Shown here in pieces: positions 24,733 through 33,277 of a DNA stretch of 63,249 nt. The DNA lies in the NCBI GenBank assembly GCA_041402045.1, contig JAWKSZ010000045.1, positions 1-63,249 of the forward strand, read 5' to 3'. The translations under genes and the position numbers were made by a program. The DNA comes from JAGQRJ01 sp041402045 (GTDB lineage Bacteria > Planctomycetota > J058). Positions within the stretch are counted from its first letter, which is position 1. Every line of letters starts with the position of its first letter. Under the pieces are notes generated by a model. It worked only from the letters and a program-made list of their open reading frames with translations, did not search any database and was not told the DNA's origin.

Positions 24733-27122
24733 GCTTCCCCCCGCCGCCGGAGCGCGTCGGCCCCTACCCCGTCGTGCGCGAGCTGGCTCGCGGCGGCGCG
24801 GGGGCGGTCTACCTCGGCCGGGACCCGGCGAGCGGCGGCGAGCTCGCGCTGAAGCGACTCCTGCCGCAGCACGCGGCCTCGCGCGACCTCCGCGCTCGCT
24901 TCGCGCGTGAGGTCGAGGCGCTCGCGCAGCTCGAGCACCCGGGGCTGGTGCGGCTCGTTGCCGCGGGACCCGAAGACGCGACGCCCTGGCTGGCCATGGA
25001 GCGCGTGCGCGGGACGTCCCTGAGCGCGCGGATCGCCCGCGAGGGCCCGCTCCCGGTCGAGCGTGTGCTCGCGCTAGGCGTCGAGCTCTGCGCGGCCCTG
25101 GCGGCGGCGCACGCGGCCGGCGTCCTGCACCGCGACGTCAAGCCCGAGAACGTGCTGGAGGCGGCGGACGGGCGCTGGGTCCTCGTCGACTTCGGGCTGG
25201 CCAAGATCCTGGACGAGGCCAACCCCGAGGCCCTGACGCGCACCGGCGAGCTGCAGGGGACGCCCTGCTACTGGGCGCCGGAGCAGGCCGAGGGCGGGGG
25301 GCGGCGCGCGACCGAGGCCACCGACGTCTACGGGCTCGGGGCGACCCTCTACGCCTGCCTCAGCGGGCGTCCGCCCTTCGACGGCCGGACGCTGTTCGAG
25401 GTCTTGACCCGCACCGCGGAGCACCGGATCCCCCCGATCTCGGCGGCGCGCGCGGACGTCCCGGCGTGGCTGGAGCACGCGGTCCTGCGCTGCCTGGAGC
25501 GCGACCCCGCCGAGCGCTTCCCCTCGGTGCGCGCCCTGGGGGCGGCGCTGGCTCCGCCCGTCCGCCCGAGCGGACGCGGCCTGGGTCTGCTCCTGGGGCT
25601 GGCGCTCGCGGGGGCAGTCGGGCTCGGGGCGTGGGCGGTCTCCGGCAGGGAGCCGCAGGACCCGAGCCCGGCCCCGGCGGACGCCCCCGCCGAGTGGGTG
25701 GCCCGCGCGGCGCGGAGCAGCGACCCGGCGGAGGCCCTCGCCCTCCTCGAGCGCGCCGCCGAGGCGGGGCACCCGGGCGCCGGCGTCGCCGCGGCCGAGG
25801 CCCGCCTGGTCGCGGGGCCGCTGCACGACCCCTTGCGGGCCGAGGCGCTGCTGCGGGCGGCCCGCGCCCGGGGGGAGGACGCGGCGACGACGCGGCTCGG
25901 CGCGTTCCTCGAGGCAGGAGAGGGCGGCGCACCGGACCGGGTGGAGGCCCGCGCGTGCTACCAGGCGGCCGCGACCCGAGGCTACGCCCCCGCCCAGGCG
26001 CGGCTCGCCCGCGCGTGGGAGCAGGGGGTCGGCGGCCCCGTCGACCTCGAGCAGGCCGTCGCGCTCTATGCCCAGGCCGCCGAGGCCGACGAGCCCCTGG
26101 CGCTCTACGGCCTGGCGTGCCTCCTCCGCGACGGGCGTGGGGTGCAGGCCGACCCTCGGCGCGCGCGGGCGCTGCTCGAGCGGGCGGTCGAGGCCGGGCA
26201 CCCGCCCGCCGTCGAGGCGCTGGCGGACGCCTACGCCGGCGGCGCGCTGGGCCTGGACCGCGACCGCGCGCGCGCGGCCGAGCTCTACCGGCAGGCGGCG
26301 GAGCTCGGACGGCCCGCGGCCTGGACGGCGCTCGGGATCTCCCGCGAGTTCGGCCACGCCGGTGAGGTCGACCTGCCGGGCGCAGTCAAGGCCTACGCCC
26401 GCGCCCTCGAGCTCGGGGATCCCCACGGCGCCACGAACCTGGGCTTCCTCTACGAGGAGGGGAAGGGGGTGCCCCAAGACGTCGCGCGCGCCGCGGCGTG
26501 CTATCGCGTGGGCGCGGAGGGAGGCTGGCCGCGGGGCATGTATCGCCTGGGCCGGCTCCTGCTCACCGGCGACGGGGTGGCGAAGGACCGCGAGCAAGCC
26601 GTGGAGTGGTTCCGCCGCGCGGCGGAGCGGGACGACCCCAAGGCCGTGTGGCGGCTGGCCACCGCCTACAACACGGGGGACGGCGAGGAGGAGGACCCGA
26701 GCCTGGCCGCTCGCTGGTTCGCGCGAGGGGCAGAGCTCGGCGACGCGGACTGCGCCTGCGACCTGGGCTACCTCTACGAGCACGGGCTCGGGGTCGAGCC
26801 GGATCTGCCGCGCGCGGTCGCCCTCTACGAGCGCGGGGCCGAGCTCGGCTCCAAGATCTCCCACGCGAACCTGGGGGGCTGCTACCGCTTCGGGCGCGGG
26901 GTCGAGGTCGACCTGGGGCGGGCGATCGTGCACTACGCCCAGGCCGCGCGGCTGGGCTACCCCAAGGCGCAGCTCGAGCTGGCCGGGCTCTACGAGCGCG
27001 GCGAGGGCGCGCCGCGCGACGCCCTGCGCGCGCGGCTGCTCTACCGCGACCTGCTCGCGAACCCCGACGCCGACGCCTCCCAGCGCCAGCGGGCCGAGGC
27101 CCGCCTGCAGGCGCTCGAGTAG
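24729..27122 (+). CDS. Ser/Thr protein kinase with Sel1 repeats
   Basis: A 797-residue Hanks-type kinase. Residues 10-270: ELARGGAGAVYLGRD glycine loop, LALKRLLP lysine, LHRDVKPENVLEA catalytic loop, LVDFGLAK and GTPCYWAPEQ. One membrane helix follows (GLGLLLGLALAGAVGLGAWA, about 283-303). The remainder holds about a dozen Sel1-like repeats of 36 residues (GDPHGATNLGFLYEEGKGVP; AAACYRVGAEGGWPRGMYRL), helical scaffolds for protein binding. It parallels the TPR kinase nearby with a different repeat class. Start GTG overlaps the stop of the putative leader peptide. Confidence 0.94.
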   Translation: MSFPPPPERVGPYPVVRELARGGAGAVYLGRDPASGGELALKRLLPQHAASRDLRARFAREVEALAQLEHPGLVRLVAAGPEDATPWLAMERVRGTSLSARIAREGPLPVERVLALGVELCAALAAAHAAGVLHRDVKPENVLEAADGRWVLVDFGLAKILDEANPEALTRTGELQGTPCYWAPEQAEGGGRRATEATDVYGLGATLYACLSGRPPFDGRTLFEVLTRTAEHRIPPISAARADVPAWLEHAVLRCLERDPAERFPSVRALGAALAPPVRPSGRGLGLLLGLALAGAVGLGAWAVSGREPQDPSPAPADAPAEWVARAARSSDPAEALALLERAAEAGHPGAGVAAAEARLVAGPLHDPLRAEALLRAARARGEDAATTRLGAFLEAGEGGAPDRVEARACYQAAATRGYAPAQARLARAWEQGVGGPVDLEQAVALYAQAAEADEPLALYGLACLLRDGRGVQADPRRARALLERAVEAGHPPAVEALADAYAGGALGLDRDRARAAELYRQAAELGRPAAWTALGISREFGHAGEVDLPGAVKAYARALELGDPHGATNLGFLYEEGKGVPQDVARAAACYRVGAEGGWPRGMYRLGRLLLTGDGVAKDREQAVEWFRRAAERDDPKAVWRLATAYNTGDGEEEDPSLAARWFARGAELGDADCACDLGYLYEHGLGVEPDLPRAVALYERGAELGSKISHANLGGCYRFGRGVEVDLGRAIVHYAQAARLGYPKAQLELAGLYERGEGAPRDALRARLLYRDLLANPDADASQRQRAEARLQALE

Positions 27123-27246
27123 CGGCTCCGTTTCGCGGCGGTCCACGGGATCGACCCCAACCCCGTCCAGGCTGGACACCCCCCGGTCCGCGCAGCCTTT
27201 AGGTCCAGGCGCAGCGCTTGCACCCCACCGGTCGGAGGAGGGTGTG

Positions 27247-30200
27247 GTGAAGGTTCGTTCCGCGCTGGCCGTGGTTCTGTTCGCGGGGATCGCGGGGGCT
27301 CAGGCCCCGGTCGCGATCCCGAACCCGCACTTCCAGGGCAACGGGCACGCGCAGACCTGGGACGGGCGGCTGTTCGTGGTCACCCGCCCCGTGAACGGCA
27401 CGCCGGCCTGGCTGGCCCGGGTCCTGCGCCCCGAGGCGGTCGAGCGCGACGCCGCCGGGCGCCCGCGGTTCACCGCCCAGGCCTTCTCGCCCTGGGCGAC
27501 CCTCGAGCTCGGCGACGCGGCGAACACGGGCATGAGCCTGCACAACGCCCTGGCCTTCGTGCCCACCCCGGGGGTGCAGGAGAACCCCTACCCCTCGGAC
27601 GCCGCGGGCGGGCGCAGCGCGAGCACCCACAGCACCTACGACGCGCTGGTCGTGACCCAGCACTACGTGAGGAACGACGACCGCCTCGGCCAGCGGCGGG
27701 CGCGCTTCGTCGTCGCGCAGCCGCACACCGCTCAGGCCCGCGTGGTCCGCGCCGACATGCTCGACGCGTTCCAGGAGTTCCGCACCCAGGGCGGCCAGCC
27801 CCTGCGCGGGATCGAGCCGACCCTCACCTTCGACGGGCACTTCCTGGTGTGGCAGGGCCACCCGGCGAACGACGGGCGGATCGGCGTCCTGATGTACAGC
27901 TATACCCAGACCCCGGGGCGGCTCGACGGCTGGTCGCCGCCCCGGACCTTGAGCGCGCTCTATTACGTCGACCGCGAGGTGACGCTCGGCGGGCTGCCGC
28001 TCCACGAGCGCGTGCCCCTGGCCAAGCACCCGCTGCGCGACGGGCTGGGCGGGGTCTACGCCCAGAGCGACCCCTACCGCGGGGCCTACCCTTGGATCAG
28101 CCGCGACGGCACCGAGCTGTTCCACACCGCGACCGTCGCGGGCCAGGGCAACCTTCGCGCGCTGCGCGGGGGGCTCTCGGTGATCGGACGCTGGACGGGC
28201 TGGACCCAGCGGCATATCGACGGCTCGCTGAACCCGGACCGCGAGCAGTCGGTGCGCCTGTTCTTCTCGTCGCCGGGGCCGAGCCCGTCCTTCTGGCGGC
28301 CCTACCCCGAGGTGCGTGACGGGGCGATCCCGTATTCCCGGGGGCGCCCGGTGTATCCCCTATTCGGGAGCAACACCGGGAACTACGGCGAGGTCTCCTT
28401 CGACGACCACGAGGACGGCGACTACGCGCTCGTGCTGCACCTGAACGAGCTGGTCGCGCGGAGCCTGAGCCTGAACCCCGACTACACCCCGGACACCTCG
28501 GGCCACCACGGCACCGGGCGCGTCGAGGGCGCGCGGTTCCCCCTCGAGCACACCGGCCGCGACGAGGTCGTGGGGGTCCAGGGCCAGGCGCTCTACTTCG
28601 ACCACGCGGCCCAGGTGCGCGTGCCGAGCTCTCCCGCGCTGCGGGACCTGCCCAGCGTGACCGCGTCGCTGTGGGTCCGGCGCCTGGTCGACCTGCGGGG
28701 CGACGCCCCGAATCGCTACCGGTTCCTGCTCCAGCTCCCGGGCACGCTGCACCTGATCCTGGAGGAGAACGGCGCGCTCCACGCGCGGGTGTGGCGCGGC
28801 GGCCAGGTCTACACCACGCTCCAGGCCGGCGGCGTGCCCCTCGACCGCTGGACCCACGTCGCGGTGACCTACGACGCGACGAGCGGCAAGCTGCGCCTGT
28901 TCCAGGACGCGGTCCAGGTCAAGGCGATCGACGTCCCGCCGGGGCCCCTCGACGCGGCGACCGGCGACCTGCTCCTGGGTCCGGCCGGCGCGCAGCCCCG
29001 CGCGCCCCAGGTCCCCGCGGGCGGCGCCGAGCTGCTCCTGGACGAGCTCGAGCTCTCGCGGGTCGCGCGCTCCCCCGCGGAGCTCGCGCGCAGCGCGTTC
29101 CTGCCCCCGGCGCCCGCGAGCTTCCCCGGCCGGCTGCAGGGGATCGCGCTGCCCCAGGGCCTCGACGCCAGAGACCTGCGTCTGCCCCACGTGGTGACCC
29201 CGGCTCGGGCCGAGCTGGGTCGGCTCCTGTTCTTCGACCCCCGGCTCTCGCAGCGGGGCGAGGCGAGCTGCGCCACCTGCCACGCGCCGGGCCTGGGCTT
29301 CGGCGACGGGCGCCCCGTCTCCCAAGGCGCGCAGGGCCCCCTCGAGCGCAACGCGCCCACCGTGCTCAACCGCGCGTTCTCGACGCTCCAGTTCTTCGAC
29401 GGGCGCGCGGCGACCCTCGAGGCCCAGGCGGCGCAGCCCCTGACGCACCCCAACGAGCTGGGGCTGTCCCTGGCCGAGGGCGCGGCGCGGGTGGGCCAGA
29501 TCCCGGGCTACGTGCTGCGCTTCCAGCAGGCCTACGGCGCCCTGCCCAGCGCGGCCCTGATCCGGATCGCCCTCGCCGACTACCAGCGCTCGCTGCTCTC
29601 GGGGAACTCCAAGGTCGACCGCTTCGAGGCCGGCGAGGCGGCGGCGCTCTCCGCCGCCGAGCGCCGGGGCCGGCTCCTGTTTCGCACCAAGGCGCGCTGC
29701 ACCGCCTGCCACGCGGGCTCGACCTTCAGCGACGAGGCCTTCCACGACTCGGGGTTCTTCGACCCGGCGACGGACCCCGGCCGGGGCCAGATCACCGGGC
29801 GCGCGCGGGACCGCGGGCGCTTCAAGACCCCGACCCTGCGCGACGTGGCGCGCACCGCGCCCTACCTCCACGACGGCAGCGCCCAGACCCTGGAGGAGGT
29901 GGTCGAGCTCTACGACCGGGGCGGGCGCACGGCGGTCGGGCGCGACCCGGAGCTGCGCCCCCTGGCGCTGAGCGCGGGGGAGAAGGCCGACCTCGTCGCC
30001 TTCCTGCGCGCCCTCGACGGCGACTGGACCCACGCCGCGCCCGGGGCGCTGCCCCCCAACGGCGACGGCACCCGGCCCGCCGTCGGCGGTCCGGGCTTCG
30101 GCGCGTTCACGCCCAGCGCCGAGCACCTGGTGCGCGCGGTCTACCAGGACGTGCTCGGGCGCCGCGCGAGCGCGGCGGAGGTCCGGGCCCAGGCCGCGCG

Positions 30201-30735
30201 GGTGCGCCAGGGCGGGCGCCGCGCCTTCGTGGGTGCGGTGCTCCAGAGCGACGAGGCCCTCGCCCGGCGCGTGGACGGCGCCTACCGCCGCATGCTCGGG
30301 CGCGCCGCGGATCCCTCGGGCCGCGCGACCTGGACCCGGGCCCTGCGCGCGGGGACCCCCGAGGCGGACCTGCTCGCGGCGCTGGCCAGCTCGGGCGAGT
30401 ACCGCCGGGCGCACCCGGTCCGCGAGCCCTGGGTGCGGCAGGTCTACCTGGACCTGCTCGGGCGCGCCGGCGACCCGGGCGGCGTCGCCGCGCACACGGC
30501 CGCGCTGCGGGCGTCGGGGGACGCGACCTACCCGCGGGCCCAGGCCTTCTCCCACTCCGACGAGTTCCGCCGCACGGAGCTGCAGGCGCTCTACCGCGGG
30601 CTGCTCGGTCGTGCGGCGGCGACGAGCGCCGTGGACGCCTGGCTCGCGCGCTTCCGCGCGGGGGCGACCCTGGCCGAGGCGGAGGAGGGGATCCTCGTCA
30701 GCGACGAATACTTCGACCGCGCGCCGGGGCGTTGA
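27247..30735 (+). CDS. Secreted LamG / di-haem peroxidase / DUF4214 fusion protein
   Basis: A 1162-residue exported protein (signal VKVRSALAVVLFAGIAGAQA). Residues 20-420 form a repetitive, propeller-like region (RFTAQAFSPWATLELGDAAN, GAYPWISRDGTELFHTA). Residues 437-600 are a LamG/concanavalin-type lectin fold (VTASLWVRRLVDLRG, LDRWTHVAVTYDATSGKLRL). Residues 620-920 are a MauG/CcpA-like di-haem peroxidase with Cys675-Ala-Thr-Cys-His679 and Cys818-Thr-Ala-Cys-His822 and FKTPTLRDVARTAPYLHDGS. Residues 940-1160 carry three DUF4214 units (AVYQDVLGRRASAAEVRAQA, VRQVYLDLLGRAGDPGGVAA). GTG with GGAGGAGG. Probably a periplasmic or surface redox enzyme that binds glycans; substrate unknown. Confidence 0.88.
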   Translation: MKVRSALAVVLFAGIAGAQAPVAIPNPHFQGNGHAQTWDGRLFVVTRPVNGTPAWLARVLRPEAVERDAAGRPRFTAQAFSPWATLELGDAANTGMSLHNALAFVPTPGVQENPYPSDAAGGRSASTHSTYDALVVTQHYVRNDDRLGQRRARFVVAQPHTAQARVVRADMLDAFQEFRTQGGQPLRGIEPTLTFDGHFLVWQGHPANDGRIGVLMYSYTQTPGRLDGWSPPRTLSALYYVDREVTLGGLPLHERVPLAKHPLRDGLGGVYAQSDPYRGAYPWISRDGTELFHTATVAGQGNLRALRGGLSVIGRWTGWTQRHIDGSLNPDREQSVRLFFSSPGPSPSFWRPYPEVRDGAIPYSRGRPVYPLFGSNTGNYGEVSFDDHEDGDYALVLHLNELVARSLSLNPDYTPDTSGHHGTGRVEGARFPLEHTGRDEVVGVQGQALYFDHAAQVRVPSSPALRDLPSVTASLWVRRLVDLRGDAPNRYRFLLQLPGTLHLILEENGALHARVWRGGQVYTTLQAGGVPLDRWTHVAVTYDATSGKLRLFQDAVQVKAIDVPPGPLDAATGDLLLGPAGAQPRAPQVPAGGAELLLDELELSRVARSPAELARSAFLPPAPASFPGRLQGIALPQGLDARDLRLPHVVTPARAELGRLLFFDPRLSQRGEASCATCHAPGLGFGDGRPVSQGAQGPLERNAPTVLNRAFSTLQFFDGRAATLEAQAAQPLTHPNELGLSLAEGAARVGQIPGYVLRFQQAYGALPSAALIRIALADYQRSLLSGNSKVDRFEAGEAAALSAAERRGRLLFRTKARCTACHAGSTFSDEAFHDSGFFDPATDPGRGQITGRARDRGRFKTPTLRDVARTAPYLHDGSAQTLEEVVELYDRGGRTAVGRDPELRPLALSAGEKADLVAFLRALDGDWTHAAPGALPPNGDGTRPAVGGPGFGAFTPSAEHLVRAVYQDVLGRRASAAEVRAQAARVRQGGRRAFVGAVLQSDEALARRVDGAYRRMLGRAADPSGRATWTRALRAGTPEADLLAALASSGEYRRAHPVREPWVRQVYLDLLGRAGDPGGVAAHTAALRASGDATYPRAQAFSHSDEFRRTELQALYRGLLGRAAATSAVDAWLARFRAGATLAEAEEGILVSDEYFDRAPGR

Positions 30736-30743
30736 GGATCCTC

Positions 30744-30807
30744 GACGGGCGCTCAGCCCGTCCCGTACAAGACGAGGGCCGCGGCAGGTCTCCCCGCCGC
30801 GGCCCTC
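30744..30807. terminator. Bidirectional terminator between convergent genes
   Basis: Two hairpins: GACGGGC/GCCCGTC with a 5-nt loop (30744-30762) and a 12-bp stem GAGGGCCGCGGC (30774-30785) with GCCGCGGCCCTC (30796-30807), loop 10 nt. They lie between a plus gene ending at 30735 and a minus gene ending at 30879. Confidence 0.65.
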
Positions 30808-30878
30808 GCCGTTCCCTGAAATCGACCCGTCGTCTCCGAGGGGTCGTCGCGGGCCAGTCACGCCCGCGAGAGTGTGCG

Positions 30879-32375
30879 TCAGTGGTCGCGCGTGAGCTTG
30901 GTCTCGCCGTCGACCACGAGCTCGAGCACGCGGATCGCGGGGTCGCCGTTGACCCAGGTGGCGGTGCCCTCGGCGCGAAGGGTGGCGCCCTCGACCAGGC
31001 CCAGGCTCACGGGGTCACGGCCCTCGGCGAACACCAGGCGCAGCTCGGAGCTGCCCTTGAGGGCGAGGGTCACGAGCAGCTCGCCGCCCACGCGCAGGGC
31101 GCGGACCCGGGCGATCTCGCCGCGGACGAGCACCCGCGAGGCGGAGGCCTCGCGCCCGTGGCCGGCTTCGCGAGGGGCGAGGGTCGCCGGGCGGTCCAGG
31201 CGGAAGGTGTCGCCCTCGACCTCGAGGGACGAGGCGCGCAGCACCTTGCGGTCGTCGATCGGGAGCACGCTGCCCTCGACGCGGATCGTGTCCCCCGGGG
31301 TCAGGCCCAGGCTCTGGAAGCGGCGGCTGTCGCCGAAGTCCACGGTCGCGACCTCGCCGTCCTCGAGGATCAAGCGCACCAGCGTCGTGTCGCGCCCGGT
31401 GCCCCGGAGGCGGTAGGCGCTGCGCAGCTCGCCCTCGAGCACGCGGGTGCTGCGGGCCAGGCTGCGGGGCGGGACGGCGCGGTGCTCGCCGCCCGTCTCG
31501 ACGCTGCGGGCGAGGAGCACGCGGCGGCCGCGGACGCGGCCCACGAGGCCGTCCACGGTCAGCGCGTCGCCGGCCTCGACGCTGTAGCGCTCGAAGGCGT
31601 CCTCGCCGCCGAGGTCCACGGTGACCAGGGAGCCGTCGGGCTGCTCGAGGCGCACGAGGACGGTCTTCACTCCGCCGAGCTCGGCGCGGTAGACGCCCTT
31701 GACGGTGCCGCTCGCGCTGGCGGTGTCGCCGCGTTGGCCGAGGGGCGCCTTCGTCGGCGCGGCTCGCTCGGCGCCGTCCGTGCGCTGGCGCTTGGCCGAG
31801 GCGGGCAGCGAGCGGCCCTCCTGCTCGCGGGTGGCGCGGGGTTGGGTGGCCGTCGGCTCGACGTCGTCGGTCGCGGGCTCCTGGCCCTCGATCGGCGTGG
31901 GCTCGGGGGCGGCGCGCCAGCCGTAGTCGTAGACCCACGCCTTGGCGGCGGCGTCGTATTCCCAGTGACCGCCGTAGGCGTCGCCCAGGCGCTCGGTCGG
32001 CTCGAGCTTGGGGCGCACGTCCTTCTGCTCGGCGGGCTCGGCGGGCAGGCGCTCCGGGGGCCCGGCGGCCGGGCGCTCCTCGCGGTCGTAGGGCGAGTCC
32101 TCGGGGTCGGCCAGCTCCTCGTAGTAGGTCTCCTGCGCGCCGTAGCCGAACACGCCGTAGAACGTGCGGTCGAACACGCCGTAGCGCCCCTGGGGGTCGG
32201 GGTCGAAGTCGTAGTCGTAGGCGGCGCCCTCGTCCGGAACGAGCCAGGCGTCGGGCTCGTACCAGTCGCGGCCGGTGTAGGGGATCTCGTCAATGTCCTG
32301 CGCGAGCGCGACGCTGCCGGCGGCGAGCAAAGCCGCGACGGCGACGAGCCCGCGGGGGCGGGGTCGTGCGGTCAT
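30879..32375 (-). CDS. Exported protein with repeated OB-like beta domains
   Basis: A 498-residue secreted protein (signal GLVAVAALLAAGSVALAQ, cleavage before DIDEIPY) with GAAGGA 8 nt before ATG 32375. Residues 25-220 are acidic, rich in Tyr and Pro. From about 225 there are four related beta units of 70-75 residues with a common pattern: GTVKGVYRAELGGVKTVLVR, LEGELRSAYRLRGTGRDTTL, and VEAGDALTVDGLVGRVRGRR / LTPGDTIRVEGSVLPIDDRK / VEGATLRAEGTATWVNGDPA. The pattern resembles bacterial OB-fold modules. No catalytic motif seen; function unknown. Confidence 0.75.
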   Translation of the reverse strand: MTARPRPRGLVAVAALLAAGSVALAQDIDEIPYTGRDWYEPDAWLVPDEGAAYDYDFDPDPQGRYGVFDRTFYGVFGYGAQETYYEELADPEDSPYDREERPAAGPPERLPAEPAEQKDVRPKLEPTERLGDAYGGHWEYDAAAKAWVYDYGWRAAPEPTPIEGQEPATDDVEPTATQPRATREQEGRSLPASAKRQRTDGAERAAPTKAPLGQRGDTASASGTVKGVYRAELGGVKTVLVRLEQPDGSLVTVDLGGEDAFERYSVEAGDALTVDGLVGRVRGRRVLLARSVETGGEHRAVPPRSLARSTRVLEGELRSAYRLRGTGRDTTLVRLILEDGEVATVDFGDSRRFQSLGLTPGDTIRVEGSVLPIDDRKVLRASSLEVEGDTFRLDRPATLAPREAGHGREASASRVLVRGEIARVRALRVGGELLVTLALKGSSELRLVFAEGRDPVSLGLVEGATLRAEGTATWVNGDPAIRVLELVVDGETKLTRDH

Positions 32376-32541
32376 GTGCTGGTCCTTCGTGGGTACGTTG
32401 ACCCGCACCGTGCAAGCCTCGTGCCGGGGCGTTGTCGCCGTGGCTGCGTCCGCGGTGGGACACAGGCGTCCCCTGCCGCGACCGCGCGGGCCGTCGCGCG
32501 CGGAAGAATCGAGAAATCTCGTGGGTGGACGGCACGCCTCC

Positions 32542-32648
32542 GCTACCCTGGTTGCAGGAGGGCGGCGCTCGCTCTCTTGTCGTTTGCATGCCCCGCCTGT
32601 GGCTGCCCTCTGGCACGACCCCCGCAGGTTCGATCGGCAGCACCCTCC
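32542..32648 (+). promoter_or_regulatory. Promoter and conserved long 5' leader of the RRM gene
   Basis: GCTACCCT (32542-32549) lies 100 nt before the ATG. The leader contains CTGTGGCTGCCCTCTGGC at 32597-32614, nearly the block of the csp-operon leader, 34 nt before the ATG, and TTCGATC further on. No ribosome site directly before the ATG. It is the third member of the shared-leader group. Confidence 0.55.
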
Positions 32649-32930
32649 ATGACGACGACCTCGACCCACCTGGTGGTGGGCAACCTCCCCCCCGCCGTAG
32701 ACCTCGAGCGCCTCGCGGCGTTCTTCGCCCGCTTCGGACGGGTGGCCGCGCTGCGCCGTGGCTGGAACCACCTCACCGGGCGGCCCCAGCGCTTCTGCTA
32801 CCTCGACCTCCAGCCGTCCTCGAGCAGCGCGCGGCCAGCCCTCGCGCTCGCGAGCGCACGTCTGGACGGCCGCGCCCTCCAGGTCAGCCCCGCCTCCAGC
32901 CCCGCCGGCTGGAGCCTGGGGGCCTGGTAG
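32649..32930 (+). CDS. RNA-recognition-motif (RRM) protein
   Basis: A 93-residue single RRM. RNP2 is LVVGNLPPAVDLERLAAFFA and RNP1 the degenerate RPQRFCYLDL, with RFGRVAALRRGW between and LDGRALQVSPA at the end. Small RRM proteins in bacteria bind single-stranded RNA and are often induced in the cold (known for cyanobacterial Rbp proteins). The gene shares its leader type with csp and the desaturase. ATG 32649 is the only start that keeps RNP2 intact. Confidence 0.85.
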   Translation: MTTTSTHLVVGNLPPAVDLERLAAFFARFGRVAALRRGWNHLTGRPQRFCYLDLQPSSSSARPALALASARLDGRALQVSPASSPAGWSLGAW

Positions 32931-33029
32931 GCCGAGCCGCCTCGACCTCGCCTCCTCCTCGGCGGCGCCCCGACCTGGACCGATCCCGAGTCGCGGCCCG
33001 TCCCCACCTCCGACCCTGAGAGGACCCGT

Positions 33030-33236
33030 ATGTCCCGCCGCAGCGCGCAGGCCACCTGCGCCAACCTGAACCACACCCGCTCGAACCCCCGGGTCCGCTT
33101 CTGCCTGGACTGCGGCGGCGCGGTGAACCCTGCCGCCCCCCCGCGGACGTGCGGGCAGGCGCTCCACCAGGAGCGCATGCGCGAGCGCGCGCGGTTCTGC
33201 GCGGACTGCGGGCGGCAGCTGATCGCCGACGATTAG
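33030..33236 (+). CDS. Small double zinc-ribbon protein
   Basis: A 68-residue protein built from an internal duplication: CANLNHTRSNPRVRFCLDCG and CGQALHQERMRERARFCADC, each with Cys, a His five or so residues on, then RFCxDCG. The cysteine/histidine pattern could hold two zinc ions. It is basic, as for a nucleic-acid or ribosome-associated protein. GAGAGGA ribosome site. It lies 99 nt after the RRM gene and may be in the same transcript. Family not recognised. Confidence 0.7.
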   Translation: MSRRSAQATCANLNHTRSNPRVRFCLDCGGAVNPAAPPRTCGQALHQERMRERARFCADCGRQLIADD

Positions 33237-33277
33237 GCTCTGCCCGCAACCGGGGGGAGCCTCGCCGGGCGCCGCGC

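Noticed and set aside
28671..32930. Plus-strand open frame of about 1419 codons across the peroxidase and its neighbour
   Set aside because: Only its last 93 codons (the RRM gene) are real; the rest is a shadow of the peroxidase and the convergent gene.
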